This document shows positions 1 through 9,223 of a stretch of 64,000 nt of DNA, piece after piece. Positions within the stretch are counted from its first letter, which is position 1. Every line of letters begins with the position of its first letter. The translations under genes were made by a program, and so were the position numbers. The DNA comes from Sphingomonas alba. Its GTDB lineage: Bacteria > Pseudomonadota > Alphaproteobacteria > Sphingomonadales > Sphingomonadaceae. The stretch is taken from the NCBI RefSeq assembly GCF_023516555.1, contig NZ_JAMGBD010000001.1, positions 744,001-808,000 on the forward strand. The letters run 5' to 3'. A model generated the notes under the pieces. That model made no database searches, was not told the DNA's origin, and saw nothing but the letters and a program-made list of their open reading frames with translations.

Positions 1-40
1 CTTCCAGCGGATCGGCCGCCAGTTCGTCGGCAGCCGGCAT
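1..40 (-). CDS. paaC: phenylacetyl-CoA epoxidase subunit PaaC, N-terminal fragment
   Basis: Only the first 13 codons are inside the window ([13 protein letters not shown]). The ATG shares one base with the TGA stop of paaB (TGATG), so it is the next gene of the same leftward operon. PaaC is the structural, non-catalytic partner that holds PaaA in the multicomponent monooxygenase that epoxidises the ring of phenylacetyl-CoA. The assignment rests on the fixed paaA-paaB-paaC order and the coupled start; the fragment is too short to identify by itself. Confidence 0.7.
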   Translation of the reverse strand, partial: MPAADELAADPLE

Positions 41-324
41 CAGATGTGCTTCACTTCATCCGGGATGTCATAGAAGGTCGGGTGGCGGTAAATCTTGTCC
101 TCGGCCGGCTCGAATAGCGGCCCCGCCTCTTCCGGGTCAGACGCAACGATGTCCGTCGATTTCACAACCCACAGGCTGACGCCTTCTAGCCGCCGCGTGT
201 ACGTGTCCCGCGCGTGGCGGAGCGCGAGCTCCTGGTCAGGAGCATGAACACTGCCAACGTGGCGATGCGCAAGGCCACCCTTGGCACGGACGAAAACCTC
301 CCAAAGCGGCCAGTCACTGCTCAC
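40..324 (-). CDS. paaB: 1,2-phenylacetyl-CoA epoxidase subunit PaaB
   Basis: A 94-residue protein whose opening ([20 protein letters not shown]) and end (a [10 protein letters not shown] stretch) are characteristic of PaaB, the small subunit linking the epoxidase catalytic core. The start is a GTG that overlaps the paaA stop codon (GTGA), with GGGAGG seven bases upstream; a longer reading in the same frame runs antisense-like through paaA and is not protein-like. The usual family length is about 95 residues, which fits. It is co-transcribed with paaA and paaC, acting in the aerobic hybrid phenylacetate pathway in the cytoplasm. Confidence 0.93.
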   Translation of the reverse strand: MSSDWPLWEVFVRAKGGLAHRHVGSVHAPDQELALRHARDTYTRRLEGVSLWVVKSTDIVASDPEEAGPLFEPAEDKIYRHPTFYDIPDEVKHI

Positions 325-1304
325 GCTGCCTCCCGAGCCTGTTTCTTGGCGGCATGCGCGGCTGCCGCCTCGCGGACCCAGGTGTTGTTTTCCCAGGCCT
401 CCCGGCGCGCGGTGATCCGCTCCTTCGCGACCGGACCCTCGCCGCGGACGACCGCATAGAATTCGTCCCAGTCGACCTCGCCGAAATCGTGGCCGCCCTT
501 CTCGTCGTTCCACTTTAGCTCGGGATCGGGGACAGTGAGGCCGAGGAAGTCGGCCTGCGGCTTGGTGATGTCGACGAACTTCTGGCGAAGTTCGTCATTG
601 GTCTCGCGCTTGATCCGCCAGCGCATCGAACGTTCGGTGTTGGGGCTGTTGTCGTCGGGCGGGCCGAACATCATCAGGCTCGGCCACCACCAGCGGTTGA
701 GCGCGTCCTGCGCCATCCGCTTTTGCGCGGCCGTGCCGTTCGCCAGCGCGATCATGATTTCGTAGCCCTGGCGCTGATGGAAGCTCTCTTCCTTGCAGAC
801 GCGGACCATGGCGCGGGCATAAGGCCCGTAGCTCGTCCGCTGCAAAGGCACCTGGTTCATGATGGCCGCGCCGTCGACCAGCCAGCCGATGGCGCCTATG
901 TCGGCCCAGGTTAGCGTCGGATAATTGAAGATCGTCGAGTACTTGGCTTTGCCGGAGTGCAGCGCCTCGATCATCTCCTCGCGGCTCGTGCCGAGCGTCT
1001 CGGCGGCGCAATAGAGGTAGAGGCCGTGGCCAGCCTCGTCCTGCACCTTGGCGAGCAGGATTGCCTTGCGCCGCAGCGACGGCGCGCGAGTGATCCAATT
1101 GCCCTCGGGCAGCATGCCGACGATCTCGCTGTGCGCATGTTGCGAAATCTGGCGCACCAGCGTCTTGCGATAGGCCTCCGGCATCCAGTCCTTCGGCTCG
1201 ATGAACTCGTCGGCAGCGACCCGCGCCTCGAAGGCTTCCAGCAGGGCCGGATCCTCGGGCGTCTCGATCGGCTGAACATTCTTGCTGAGCTCGGTCGTGT
1301 ACAT
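321..1304 (-). CDS. paaA: 1,2-phenylacetyl-CoA epoxidase catalytic subunit PaaA
   Basis: 327 residues, the diiron oxygenase subunit that converts phenylacetyl-CoA to its ring 1,2-epoxide with O2 and NADPH-derived electrons. The ferritin-like iron ligands are visible as KVQDEAGHG in the first half and [10 protein letters not shown] in the second, plus the E-rich [12 protein letters not shown] helix. The start chosen is the ATG giving [14 protein letters not shown], with GAGGCG upstream; 23 further in-frame residues upstream look like noncoding sequence. It is first gene of a leftward paaABC operon and shares a 67-bp divergent promoter region with paaG, so the two halves of the pathway are probably co-regulated. 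Confidence 0.95.
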   Translation of the reverse strand: MYTTELSKNVQPIETPEDPALLEAFEARVAADEFIEPKDWMPEAYRKTLVRQISQHAHSEIVGMLPEGNWITRAPSLRRKAILLAKVQDEAGHGLYLYCAAETLGTSREEMIEALHSGKAKYSTIFNYPTLTWADIGAIGWLVDGAAIMNQVPLQRTSYGPYARAMVRVCKEESFHQRQGYEIMIALANGTAAQKRMAQDALNRWWWPSLMMFGPPDDNSPNTERSMRWRIKRETNDELRQKFVDITKPQADFLGLTVPDPELKWNDEKGGHDFGEVDWDEFYAVVRGEGPVAKERITARREAWENNTWVREAAAAHAAKKQAREAA

Positions 1305-1353
1305 GGCTTCGCCTCTAGCAATTGCGCCCTTGCACTTCAAACGCATGAACGAG

Positions 1354-1367
1354 GCGGCTAGAGCCGC
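1354..1367. promoter_or_regulatory. palindrome in the paaA/paaG divergent promoter gap
   Basis: GCGGCT-AG-AGCCGC is a perfect 6-bp inverted repeat ending four bases before the paaG ATG, in the 67-bp gap between divergent paaA and paaG. It could be an operator or a small hairpin over the ribosome-binding region. If paaG instead started at 1345 the palindrome would be coding, so this is a weak call. Confidence 0.3.
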
Positions 1368-1371
1368 TCCC

Positions 1372-2151
1372 ATGGCCTACGAAACCATCCTCTTCGACCG
1401 CGCGGACGGCGTCGTCCGCATTACCCTCAATCGGCCCGACCGGCTGAACAGCTTTACGCGCACCATGCATGCAGAGGTGCAGGCGGGGCTCGACGACGCA
1501 AAGGACGCGCGGGTCATCATCCTGAGCGGTGCCGGCCGTGGCTTTTGCGCAGGCCAGGATCTGAACGATCGCGCGGTCGCGCCGGGAAAGGCGGTGGACC
1601 TTGGCGAGACCGTCGAGGAAAGCTGGAACCCCCTGATCCGGCGCCTCGCGACGATGCCGCAGCCGGTGATCGCCAAGGTCAATGGAGTGGCGGCGGGCGC
1701 GGGTGCCAATATCGCGCTCGCCTGCGACATCGTCGTCGCCGCGAAGGAGGCAAAGTTCATCCAGAGCTTTTCGACACTGGGCCTGATCCCGGACAGCGGC
1801 GGCAGTTGGCATTTGCCGCGCCTCGTCGGCCAGGCGCGGGCATTGGGGCTGGCCCTGACCGGCGAGCCGCTGCCAGCCGAAAAAGCCGCCGACTGGGGCC
1901 TGATCTGGAAGGCCGTCGACGCAGACGCGCTTGACGCCGAAGTTAATGCCATCGCGACCAAACTGGCCTTGCTGCCGCCCCTCGGTCTCGCTGCGATCAA
2001 GGCCATTATTCGTTCGACCGGCGAACGGACGCTGGATCAGGAGCTCAACCTCCAACGCGACGAAATGCGCCGCCTGGGTTTCACCGAGGATTATCGCGAG
2101 GGCGTCGCTGCGTTCCTCGAAAAACGACCGGCAAGCTTCAAGGGGCGGTGA
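1372..2151 (+). CDS. paaG: 2-(1,2-epoxy-1,2-dihydrophenyl)acetyl-CoA isomerase PaaG
   Basis: 259 residues of the enoyl-CoA hydratase/isomerase (crotonase) fold. It would isomerise the epoxide made by PaaABC into the seven-membered oxepin-CoA. Seen in sequence: [14 protein letters not shown], the oxyanion-hole stretch [15 protein letters not shown], and the PaaG-type LIPDSGGSW motif carrying the catalytic Asp near residue 141. The start at [10 protein letters not shown] gives the usual PaaG length; an in-frame ATG at 1345 is possible, and neither has a clear Shine-Dalgarno. Its 3' end overlaps the convergent dehydratase gene by 14 bp. Confidence 0.93.
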   Translation: MAYETILFDRADGVVRITLNRPDRLNSFTRTMHAEVQAGLDDAKDARVIILSGAGRGFCAGQDLNDRAVAPGKAVDLGETVEESWNPLIRRLATMPQPVIAKVNGVAAGAGANIALACDIVVAAKEAKFIQSFSTLGLIPDSGGSWHLPRLVGQARALGLALTGEPLPAEKAADWGLIWKAVDADALDAEVNAIATKLALLPPLGLAAIKAIIRSTGERTLDQELNLQRDEMRRLGFTEDYREGVAAFLEKRPASFKGR

Positions 2152-3100
2152 CCAATTCGGCGAATTTCTTAAGGTCGATATTGCCGCCGGAAACGATGCA
2201 AACGATTGGCCCCTCGCCTGCCTGACCGCTGAGCGCCGCGGCCAAAGCGAGGCAGCCTGCGCCCTCCGCGACGATCCTCGCTTTCTCCGCCTGCAGCCGC
2301 ATTGCCGTTCGTACTTGCTCGAGCGACACCACGATCGAACCGTCGACGACCGGCGTCATGCGGTCCCACATGCGTTGAATGACGCTCTGGCCGCCGGCGC
2401 CATCGACAAAGCTGGCCTGCCAGTCGGGGTATTTGCGCGGCGCGCCTTCAGACAACGACAAGGCGAAAGGCGCCGCCGTCTCGGGTTCAGAGCCCAGCAC
2501 CTGCACATCGGGTCGGAGCGCCTTGATCGGGCTGGCCACTCCGGTGATGAGCCCGCCGCCACCGATGCCGGCGATCACCGTGCGGACATCCGGAGCGTCC
2601 TCGAGAATCTCCAGCCCCATGGTGCCGTGGCCGGCGATGAAATCGTCATTGTCGAAAGGATGGATGAACGTGCCGTCCATTCCTTCGAAGGCATGGGCCT
2701 CGGCCGCCTTCCAGGCCTCTTCATAGGATACGGGGACTACGGTCGCGCCGAGCGCACGCATCCGGTCGAGCTTGGTTTGCGGCGCGGTTTCGACGGCCAC
2801 CACCGAGCAAGGAATGCCGGCCGCGCGGGCAGCGTACGCGACCGCTTGTCCGGCGTTCCCCGCGCTGATCGTCCAGACGCCGCGAGCAAGCTCGTCGTCG
2901 CCGAGTCTGGCTACGGCGTTGGCAGCGCCGCGGATCTTGTAAGAATTGGTCGGCTGCAGGTTCTCGAGCTTGAGCCGGACGTCCGGCCCGTCGGGACCCA
3001 AGTCGAGCGGCACGAGCGGTGTCCGTAGGATCGTCCCGGCAATGCGGTCGCGGGCATCGCGAATTTCCTCAATCGTGATTGGCCTGACCGGCTTTGGCAT
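2138..3100 (-). CDS. PLP-dependent threonine/serine dehydratase
   Basis: 320 residues of the fold-type II PLP family. The Schiff-base lysine is in PTNSYKIRGAAN, the phosphate-binding loop is GIGGGGLITG, and the C-terminal VSGGNID contacts the cofactor ring. No ACT regulatory domain is present, so it resembles catabolic threonine ammonia-lyase or serine racemase/dehydratase rather than biosynthetic IlvA; the substrate cannot be fixed from sequence. The start is the ATG giving MPKPVRPITIEE, preceded by AAAGGGA; 23 in-frame codons upstream look noncoding. It is convergent with paaG and has no obvious role in phenylacetate breakdown. Confidence 0.88.
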   Translation of the reverse strand: MPKPVRPITIEEIRDARDRIAGTILRTPLVPLDLGPDGPDVRLKLENLQPTNSYKIRGAANAVARLGDDELARGVWTISAGNAGQAVAYAARAAGIPCSVVAVETAPQTKLDRMRALGATVVPVSYEEAWKAAEAHAFEGMDGTFIHPFDNDDFIAGHGTMGLEILEDAPDVRTVIAGIGGGGLITGVASPIKALRPDVQVLGSEPETAAPFALSLSEGAPRKYPDWQASFVDGAGGQSVIQRMWDRMTPVVDGSIVVSLEQVRTAMRLQAEKARIVAEGAGCLALAAALSGQAGEGPIVCIVSGGNIDLKKFAELVTAP

Positions 3101-3216
3101 GCTTGTCCCTTTCGGACGCACGTCGTCGGAGGATCGGGCGACAAGGTCAATGGAGCGGGTTGCCAGCAAGGGGCAGTTAGCGGATAGTTAACAAACATCA
3201 ACGGGGGGATGGAGCC

Positions 3217-4506
3217 ATGGCCAAATCCGTTGCGGCGCCGACTGCGAAGCGCCTTGAATCGCTCGACTTCATTCGCGGCTGTGCGTTGTTCGGCATCCTG
3301 ATCATGAACATCGTCGGCATGGGCTTGGGCCCCGCCTACGATAACCCGACCATCATGGGCGGCGACAAGGGCATCGACCTTTGGACCTGGTTCGTCGTCA
3401 ACGTGACGTTCGAAGGCACCCAGCGCGGACTGTTCTCGATCCTGTTCGGTGCGGGCATCATCCTGTTCACGAGCAGGCCCGACTCCACGGATGCCTATTT
3501 CCGTCGAAATCTGTGGCTGATCGCCTTCGGCTTGTTCAACGCCTGGATCCTGCTCTGGGCCGGCGACATCCTCTATTATTACGGGCTGACGGCTCTCTTC
3601 CTGTTCGCCTTCCGCAACCTGAGCGGAAAGCGGCTACTGGCTCTTGGCGTGGCCTCGTTCGTCCTCGGCGCAGCCTGGTCGGGACTCGACACGTCGAACT
3701 TGTTAGGCGCTCACGAGAAGGCGGTGGCGGCCGAGAAAGTCCCTGTCGCCAAGCGGACCGACGATCAGAAAAAAGCAATCGAGGACTGGAAGGAGAAATC
3801 CAAAACCGGGCCTACGCCGGCCGAGATTGAAAAGACCAAAAAGCAGATCCAGGGCAATTATGCCGGCGCACTGATGGCACGGGGACCTCATATCGCGGAG
3901 GGAGAATCCTGGGGGGCGTACCGTTATTTCTTCGACGTGTTCGGCATGATGATGATCGGCATGGGCCTGTTCCGGCTGGGCATCGTCACTCTGGAAGCGA
4001 AGACGCGAACTTACGTGGCGATGATGGTCGGCGGGTATGCGATCGGCATCCCGCTTAACCTCTACGAAGCCAATTGGATCATGAGCCACGGCTTCTCGGC
4101 ACTGGCCTACAATCAAGCCGGCATTACCTATGACGCCGCGCGACTGGCACAGACAACCGGCCATCTTGGCTTGCTGTGCCTGTTCTTGAGATCCGGCGCC
4201 TTCACCTGGCTCCGGCAATCCATGGCGGCGGTGGGCCGGATGGCGCTGACCAACTACCTTACCCACTCGGTCGTAGCGCTGATCATTTTTGTCTTCCTGG
4301 GCTACTGGGGCGAGCTGCAGCGGCACCAGCTCTATTACATCGTCTTCAGCGTCTGGGCGGTGCAGATCGTCATCAGCCCGATCTGGCTGAGGCATTTCCA
4401 TTTCGGGCCGGTCGAATGGCTGTGGCGTTATCTGACGTACGGCAAGGCGCCGCCTTTCCGGCGGGAGACGTCCTCAGGCCAGCCAGAGCTGGTGCCCGCC
4501 GAGTAG
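3217..4506 (+). CDS. DUF418 family membrane protein
   Basis: 429 residues, a polytopic inner-membrane protein with the DUF418 signature: an N-terminal RLESLDFIRGCALFGILIMN segment, a long stretch of membrane helices, and a C-terminal part with GRMALTNYLTHSVVALI and a final GPVEWLWRYLTYGK. A charged, lysine-rich cytoplasmic loop interrupts the membrane helices around residues 165-215. Function in this family is not established; some members are annotated as transport-related. The ATG follows GGGGGGATGGAGCC, a strong ribosome-binding site. It is transcribed toward paaZ, 52 bp away, and may be cotranscribed with it. Confidence 0.85.
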   Translation: MAKSVAAPTAKRLESLDFIRGCALFGILIMNIVGMGLGPAYDNPTIMGGDKGIDLWTWFVVNVTFEGTQRGLFSILFGAGIILFTSRPDSTDAYFRRNLWLIAFGLFNAWILLWAGDILYYYGLTALFLFAFRNLSGKRLLALGVASFVLGAAWSGLDTSNLLGAHEKAVAAEKVPVAKRTDDQKKAIEDWKEKSKTGPTPAEIEKTKKQIQGNYAGALMARGPHIAEGESWGAYRYFFDVFGMMMIGMGLFRLGIVTLEAKTRTYVAMMVGGYAIGIPLNLYEANWIMSHGFSALAYNQAGITYDAARLAQTTGHLGLLCLFLRSGAFTWLRQSMAAVGRMALTNYLTHSVVALIIFVFLGYWGELQRHQLYYIVFSVWAVQIVISPIWLRHFHFGPVEWLWRYLTYGKAPPFRRETSSGQPELVPAE

Positions 4507-4558
4507 GCATTGCGTCCGCCTCTTCTTGCCCGCAATGACGCGGGCAGAAGAGGTGGCC

Positions 4559-6583
4559 ATGAAGACTCCGCAACTGCTCAACTATGCCCGCGACCAGTGG
4601 GTGCCCGGCGAGGCATCGAGCCTGTCCGAGATTGCTTCGGCGATTGACGGCGCACCGGTCGCGACGACCGGCTCGGGCGGTCTCGATTTCGATGCGATGT
4701 TGCGGCACGCACGGGAAGTCGGCGGGCCAGCGCTTCGCCGGATGACCTTCCACGAGCGGGCGCGGATGATCAAAGGCCTCGGCCTTGCGATCCTGGCGCA
4801 GAAGGAAGGGCTGTACGAGCTTAATTACCTCACTGGCGCGACCCGCAAGGATGGCTGGATCGACATCGAGGGCGGCGCCGGCACGATGCTGTCATTTTCA
4901 TCGAAGGGCCGCCGCGAATTGCCGGACGCTCATGTCCTGCTGGACGGCCAGGTCGAGCCATTGTCAAAGAGCGGCTCCTTCATCGGCCAACATATCTACA
5001 CGCCGCTTCAGGGTGCGGCGGTGCACATCAATGCTTTCAACTTCCCGGTCTGGGGGATGCTGGAGAAGCTGGCGCCGACGCTGCTCGCGGGCATGCCGGC
5101 GATCGTCAAACCCGCCAGCGCCACGGCCTATCTATGCGAGGCGGCGGTCAGGGTGATGGTCGAGAGCGGCCTGCTACCTGAAGGTGCGTTGCAACTGATC
5201 GTCGGCGGCGTCGGCGACCTGTTCGATCATCTGGGTGGCCAGGACGTTGTCAGCTTCACGGGCTCGGCGTCGACCGCGCTGAAGCTTCGCTCCCATCCGG
5301 TCGTCCAGCGCGAAAGCGTCAAGTTCGTTGCCGAGCAGGACAGCCTCAACGCGTCGCTGCTTGGTCCTGATGCGGCGCCGGGTACGCCCGAGTTCGACCT
5401 GTTCGTGAAAGAGGTCGTCAATGAAATGACGGTCAAGGCGGGCCAGAAGTGCACCGCCATCCGCCGCGCCATGGCGCCGGCTGAATATCTCGACGCAGTC
5501 GAAGCGGCGATCCGCGACCGGTTGGCTGCAACCAAGGTCGGCGACCCACGCGACAAGGAAAGCCGCATGGGCGCCCTCGTCTCGCTCAGCCAGCGGGAGG
5601 ATGTCCGGGCGCAGATCGGCAAGCTAACGGCGTCTGGAGCTCGCATCGTCGCCGGCAATCCAGATGCGACGCCGGGCGTCAGCGGCGGCGCCTTCATGGA
5701 GCCGATCCTTCTCCGCACCGACGATCCTTGGGGCACAAGCGCCGTTCATGATGTCGAGGCGTTCGGCCCCGTCTCAACCGTGATGCCCTACAAGAACATG
5801 GCGGACGCCATCGCGCTCGCCAATCGCGGCATGGGCAGCCTGGCCTTATCGTTCTTCACCTATTCGCCGGAGGCGGCACGCGAATTCATCCAGGGCGCGG
5901 CGGCCTATCACGGCCGCATGCTGGTCCTGAATCGCGACAATGCGGCGGAATCGACGGGACACGGTTCGCCCCTCCCGGTCCTCGTCCACGGCGGGCCCGG
6001 GCGTGCAGGCGGCAGCGAGGAGATGGGCGGCGTCCGCGGCGTCAAACACTACATGCAGCGCACCGCCATCCAGTCGACGCCTGCCATGATCGCGGCGATC
6101 AGCGAGCAATATGTTCCGGGCGGTCCGAAGCATTTCCTCGAAGCCCATCCCTTCCGCAAGCGGATGAGCGAGCTTCACATCGGCGATACGCTGAAGACCC
6201 CGAGCCGCACCGTCACCATCGCGGACATCGAGCATTTCGCCGAATTCACTGGCGACAAATTCTACGCCCATATGGACGAGGAAGCGGCGAAGGCCTCCCC
6301 GATCTTCGAGGGTCGCGTCGCCCACGGCTATCTCATCCTGAGCTTTGCCGCCGGCCTGTTCGTCGACCCCGATCCGGGTCCAGTGCTGGCGAATACCGGC
6401 CTCGAGAACTTGCGCTTCCTGACGCCGCTCTACCCGGGCGATTCGATGCGCGTCGAACTCACCGTTCGCTCGAAATCCCTGAAGAGTGAGGACACCGGCG
6501 TCGTCCGCTGGGCGGTCGAGATCTTCAATCAGAAGGACGAGTTGGTCGCCACCTACGACCTGCTGACGGAAAACGTGCCTTGA
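4559..6583 (+). CDS. paaZ: bifunctional oxepin-CoA hydrolase / 3-oxo-5,6-dehydrosuberyl-CoA semialdehyde dehydrogenase PaaZ
   Basis: 674 residues. The N-terminal ~515 residues are an aldehyde dehydrogenase with catalytic Cys298 in [12 protein letters not shown]; the C-terminal ~140 are a MaoC-type (R)-hydratase hot-dog with Asp566 in FTGDKFYAH and His589 in [11 protein letters not shown]. Together they open the oxepin ring and oxidise the aldehyde in phenylacetate degradation. The start at [14 protein letters not shown] is supported by AGAGGT seven bases upstream; two earlier in-frame ATGs add only 8 or 11 residues. It lies apart from paaG, the intervening genes being unrelated, so the pathway is split across local operons. 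Confidence 0.94.
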   Translation: MKTPQLLNYARDQWVPGEASSLSEIASAIDGAPVATTGSGGLDFDAMLRHAREVGGPALRRMTFHERARMIKGLGLAILAQKEGLYELNYLTGATRKDGWIDIEGGAGTMLSFSSKGRRELPDAHVLLDGQVEPLSKSGSFIGQHIYTPLQGAAVHINAFNFPVWGMLEKLAPTLLAGMPAIVKPASATAYLCEAAVRVMVESGLLPEGALQLIVGGVGDLFDHLGGQDVVSFTGSASTALKLRSHPVVQRESVKFVAEQDSLNASLLGPDAAPGTPEFDLFVKEVVNEMTVKAGQKCTAIRRAMAPAEYLDAVEAAIRDRLAATKVGDPRDKESRMGALVSLSQREDVRAQIGKLTASGARIVAGNPDATPGVSGGAFMEPILLRTDDPWGTSAVHDVEAFGPVSTVMPYKNMADAIALANRGMGSLALSFFTYSPEAAREFIQGAAAYHGRMLVLNRDNAAESTGHGSPLPVLVHGGPGRAGGSEEMGGVRGVKHYMQRTAIQSTPAMIAAISEQYVPGGPKHFLEAHPFRKRMSELHIGDTLKTPSRTVTIADIEHFAEFTGDKFYAHMDEEAAKASPIFEGRVAHGYLILSFAAGLFVDPDPGPVLANTGLENLRFLTPLYPGDSMRVELTVRSKSLKSEDTGVVRWAVEIFNQKDELVATYDLLTENVP

Positions 6584-6640
6584 CACGAGCAACCGCCCTT
6601 CCCGCCGTTCGTTGATCGGGTGAGAAGGAAGGAGGGCTCC

Positions 6641-7069
6641 ATGAAAGTCAGTGAAGTCATGACGAGCGACGTGCAGACGGTCAGCGCCGACCAGACCGCA
6701 CGCGAGGCGGCGAGCTTCATGCTCCGCGCCGAGGCGGGATCGATCCCGGTAGTTGAAGGGGATGAGGTTATCGGCATCATCACCGATCGCGACATTGCCG
6801 TCCGCGGTGTCGCCGAAGGCCGCAGCCCGGATACGCTAGTGCGAGACCTGATGAGCGACGGCATCATCTGCGCTCACGAAGATGACGATGTCACCGACGT
6901 AGCGCAGCGAATGAGCGAAGAGCAGATTCGACGCTTGCCGGTTTTGGATCACGACAAAAGGCTGGTCGGGATCGTCAGCTTGGGTGACCTTGCCCGCGAG
7001 ACTCGTGGCGAACCAGCTCAGCAAGCCCTGGAAGGCGTCAGCCAGCCCGGGGGCGACCACCAGCAGTAG
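6641..7069 (+). CDS. tandem CBS-domain protein
   Basis: 142 residues made up almost entirely of two CBS motifs (a Bateman pair): VMTSDVQTVSADQTAREAA with GIITDRDIAVR, then DLMSDGIICAHEDDDV with LVGIVSLGDLAR. Such stand-alone pairs bind adenine nucleotides and act as cytoplasmic energy or stress sensors; the partner is unknown. The ATG follows AAGGAAGGAGGG. It sits 57 bp after paaZ on the same strand and faces the F0 ATP synthase operon, from which it is separated by a strong hairpin. Confidence 0.9.
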   Translation: MKVSEVMTSDVQTVSADQTAREAASFMLRAEAGSIPVVEGDEVIGIITDRDIAVRGVAEGRSPDTLVRDLMSDGIICAHEDDDVTDVAQRMSEEQIRRLPVLDHDKRLVGIVSLGDLARETRGEPAQQALEGVSQPGGDHQQ

Positions 7070-7081
7070 AAATGATTGTGG

Positions 7082-7099
7082 CCCCGGCTTCGGCCGGGG
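7082..7099. terminator. TTCG-loop hairpin between convergent CBS gene and atpF
   Basis: CCCCGGC-TTCG-GCCGGGG is a perfect 7-bp stem with a stable tetraloop in the 36-bp gap between two converging genes. There is no U-tract on either side, so it may block both transcripts weakly or act in RNA stability. Confidence 0.55.
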
Positions 7100-7105
7100 T
7101 CGGCA

Positions 7106-7648
7106 TCACTTCAGGCTCGAGATCGCCTGGTCGATCAGCTTGGCGTCGGCCTTGGCGTCGTGCCGGTCGGCGATCAGCTTTTCGGCGGCCTTGCTGGCGG
7201 CAGTGGCTGCAGCAGCGCGCAGCTCCTTGATCGCATTGCGCTCCTCGGCGGCAATCTTCTCTTCCGCCATCTTGGCGCGGCGCTCGACGAGGGCTTCGGC
7301 GTCGGCATTGGCCTTGGCGACGATCGCCTCCGCCTCATGCTTGGCGCGGTCGATCATGGACGCCGCTTCCTTGTCGGCCGCCTTGGCCTTCTTCTGATAT
7401 TCCTTCTTCAGTTGCTCGGCCTCGGCACGCAGCGACGAGGCTTCATCGAGCCGCTTGCGGATCGCCGCGATCTGGTCGTCGAGGGTTTTGGCAACTGCGC
7501 CCGGAACCCGCTTCCAGATCATGATCGCGAAAACCACGATCATGGCGAGGGCCACCCAGCCGCCGGCGTTCAGGCCGAATGCGGTGGGCTCTTCGTGATG
7601 CTCGGCCGGAACCTCGGTCCCGGCAGTCGTGTGCGCTACGTCAGCCAT
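7106..7648 (-). CDS. atpF: ATP synthase F0 subunit b
   Basis: 180 residues: a short acidic N-terminus, one membrane helix (GWVALAMIVVFAIMIW, about residues 31-48) and a long charged Ala/Glu/Lys-rich helix that forms half of the peripheral stalk coiled coil. It is the last gene of the leftward F0 operon, overlapping the b' gene by 8 bp, which implies translational coupling. A heterodimeric b/b' stalk is known for photosynthetic and many other alphaproteobacteria. The F1 genes are not in the window, consistent with the separate F0 and F1 operons of this class. Confidence 0.93.
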   Translation of the reverse strand: MADVAHTTAGTEVPAEHHEEPTAFGLNAGGWVALAMIVVFAIMIWKRVPGAVAKTLDDQIAAIRKRLDEASSLRAEAEQLKKEYQKKAKAADKEAASMIDRAKHEAEAIVAKANADAEALVERRAKMAEEKIAAEERNAIKELRAAAATAASKAAEKLIADRHDAKADAKLIDQAISSLK

Positions 7649-8129
7649 GAGCCGATTCCACTGCCTTCAGCGCCTCTTCCTTGCTGACATTCAGGCCGGC
7701 GACCTTGGCGGCAACGTCCTGGGTCATTTCCGCAGCCGCTCCGAGGATTTCGGCGCGGGCGGATTCGCGAGCCTTGCGGATGCGCTCGTTCGCCTTGTCG
7801 AGTTTCGCCTGGTTCGCAGCGTCGGCCTTGGCGACCTTTTTCTCGATGGCCTTGGCGACATCGCTTTTCGCGGCCGCCGTCAGCTTCATGGCGTCCGCTC
7901 GGCTGGCGTCCATGCGCTCGCGATAGGCTTCTTCCATCTTGTCCGTCTCGGTCCGAGCCGATTCCGCGGCCGTAAGATCCTGGGCGATCTTCTGGTCGCG
8001 CAGGTCGACGGTCGACTGGATCTTCGGCAGCATGCCGCGGGCGATGACGAAATAGATGAACCCCAAAGTGATCGCGAGCCAGAACAGCTGCGACAGGAGC
8101 ACATCCGAAAGCTGGGTAAGTTGAGGCAT
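7641..8129 (-). CDS. atpF2: ATP synthase F0 subunit b'
   Basis: 162 residues beginning MPQLTQLSDVLLSQLFW, typical of the b' paralogue, then a membrane helix to about residue 33 (LGFIYFVIARGMLPKI) and a long alpha-helical coiled coil rich in Ala, Lys and Glu. It pairs with AtpF to form the stator stalk. It is 46 bp after atpE and overlaps atpF by 8 bp. The presence of two diverged b genes side by side supports gene duplication followed by specialisation, as is usual in Alphaproteobacteria. Confidence 0.93.
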   Translation of the reverse strand: MPQLTQLSDVLLSQLFWLAITLGFIYFVIARGMLPKIQSTVDLRDQKIAQDLTAAESARTETDKMEEAYRERMDASRADAMKLTAAAKSDVAKAIEKKVAKADAANQAKLDKANERIRKARESARAEILGAAAEMTQDVAAKVAGLNVSKEEALKAVESAHG

Positions 8130-8175
8130 GGACGTCCCCGGTGCGGGCCGGACTTAGCCGGCCCGCTGCCGTTTG

Positions 8176-8409
8176 TTAGCCGTTGAAGGCGTAAAGGATG
8201 ATCATCGCCACGGCGAACGCCATCAGGCCGAGAAGCTCGGCGGCGGCGAAGCCGATGAATAGGCGACCCTGCTGGCCGTCAGCGGCAGCCGGGTTGCGCA
8301 GCGCGCCCTGGAGGAACGCACCGAAGACGTAGCCGACGCCCGCGGCGGCGGCGCCAACGCCGATAGCAGCAAGACCGGCACCGATGACCTTTGCAGAAGC
8401 GAGATCCAT
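8176..8409 (-). CDS. atpE: ATP synthase F0 subunit c
   Basis: 77 residues forming a two-helix hairpin. Helix 1 has the glycine-rich packing motif (GAGLAAIGVGAAAAGVGYVF), the loop is RNPAAADGQQ, and helix 2 carries the proton-binding carboxylate as Glu in FAAAELLGLMAF. The glutamate and lack of further ligand residues suggest a proton rather than sodium ring, though this is inference. It lies between atpB and the b' gene in the F0 operon, 31 bp after atpB, with AAGGAG visible upstream of its ATG. Confidence 0.95.
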   Translation of the reverse strand: MDLASAKVIGAGLAAIGVGAAAAGVGYVFGAFLQGALRNPAAADGQQGRLFIGFAAAELLGLMAFAVAMIILYAFNG

Positions 8410-8440
8410 TTTAAAACTCCTTGAGAAAAACCGACAAAAC

Positions 8441-9220
8441 CTAGTGAAGATGAACTGCGTCGTTGATGTAGAGCGACGTCAGCAGCGCGAAAACATAGGC
8501 CTGGATGGCACCGACCAGCAGTTCCAGCGCATTGACGAAGATCACGAAGACAAAGCAGAGCGCCGAGACGCCATAGCCCGCGGCGCCACCGCTGTTGAGG
8601 CCCTGGACCACGAAGTTGCCGAACACGTCCAGCAGGATGTGACCGGCGAACATGGCGATGAAGGGACGAAGGCCGAGGCTGAATGGCCGGACGGCGAAGC
8701 TGATAATCTCGACCGGCGTGATCAGCAGCTTGAGGATGAACGGCGTCCCCTGCGGCACGAACAGCGAGAAGAAGTGCAGGCCATGCTTCCAGAACCCAAC
8801 GCCCAACACGATCGCGAAGGTGATGATCGACATCACGCCGGTCACTGTAAACTGGCTGGTGACCGTGAACGGATGCGCGCCCGGCACGACTGCAAACGGC
8901 ATGGCGCCGATGAGGTTCGCGAACAGGATGAAGATGAAGGCGGTGAACACCCACGGCAGGTAGGTGCGGCCTTCCTTGCCGATGCTGGATGTCACCATGT
9001 TGTTGACGAAGCCGACCAGCCCTTCGGCGGCGACCTGCCAGCGGTTCGGGACCAACTCGCGGCGCATTCCCATCAGCATGAAGCCGGTGATCACGGCCAG
9101 GAGGACCAGCATCCAAAGGGAACTGTTGGTGAAGGCGAACGGGTTATTCGAGCCCAGCTGTCCATAGATCGGATCGATCATGAACTGGTGCATCGGGTCG
9201 ATTTTGCTCTCTACGGCCAC
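8441..9220 (-). CDS. atpB: ATP synthase F0 subunit a
   Basis: 259 residues, a polytopic membrane protein that supplies the proton half-channels beside the c-ring. The essential arginine is Arg185 in SLGLRPFIAMFAGH, followed by the late helix VNALELLVGAIQAYVFALL. The window around the arginine departs from the common SLxxRLFANMxAGH: Leu after Arg is Pro and the usual Asn is Ala. The gene begins the membrane-sector part of the operon directly after atpI (3-bp gap), and the rest of the protein looks intact, so it should be functional. Confidence 0.95.
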   Translation of the reverse strand: MAVESKIDPMHQFMIDPIYGQLGSNNPFAFTNSSLWMLVLLAVITGFMLMGMRRELVPNRWQVAAEGLVGFVNNMVTSSIGKEGRTYLPWVFTAFIFILFANLIGAMPFAVVPGAHPFTVTSQFTVTGVMSIITFAIVLGVGFWKHGLHFFSLFVPQGTPFILKLLITPVEIISFAVRPFSLGLRPFIAMFAGHILLDVFGNFVVQGLNSGGAAGYGVSALCFVFVIFVNALELLVGAIQAYVFALLTSLYINDAVHLH

Positions 9221-9223
9221 TGA

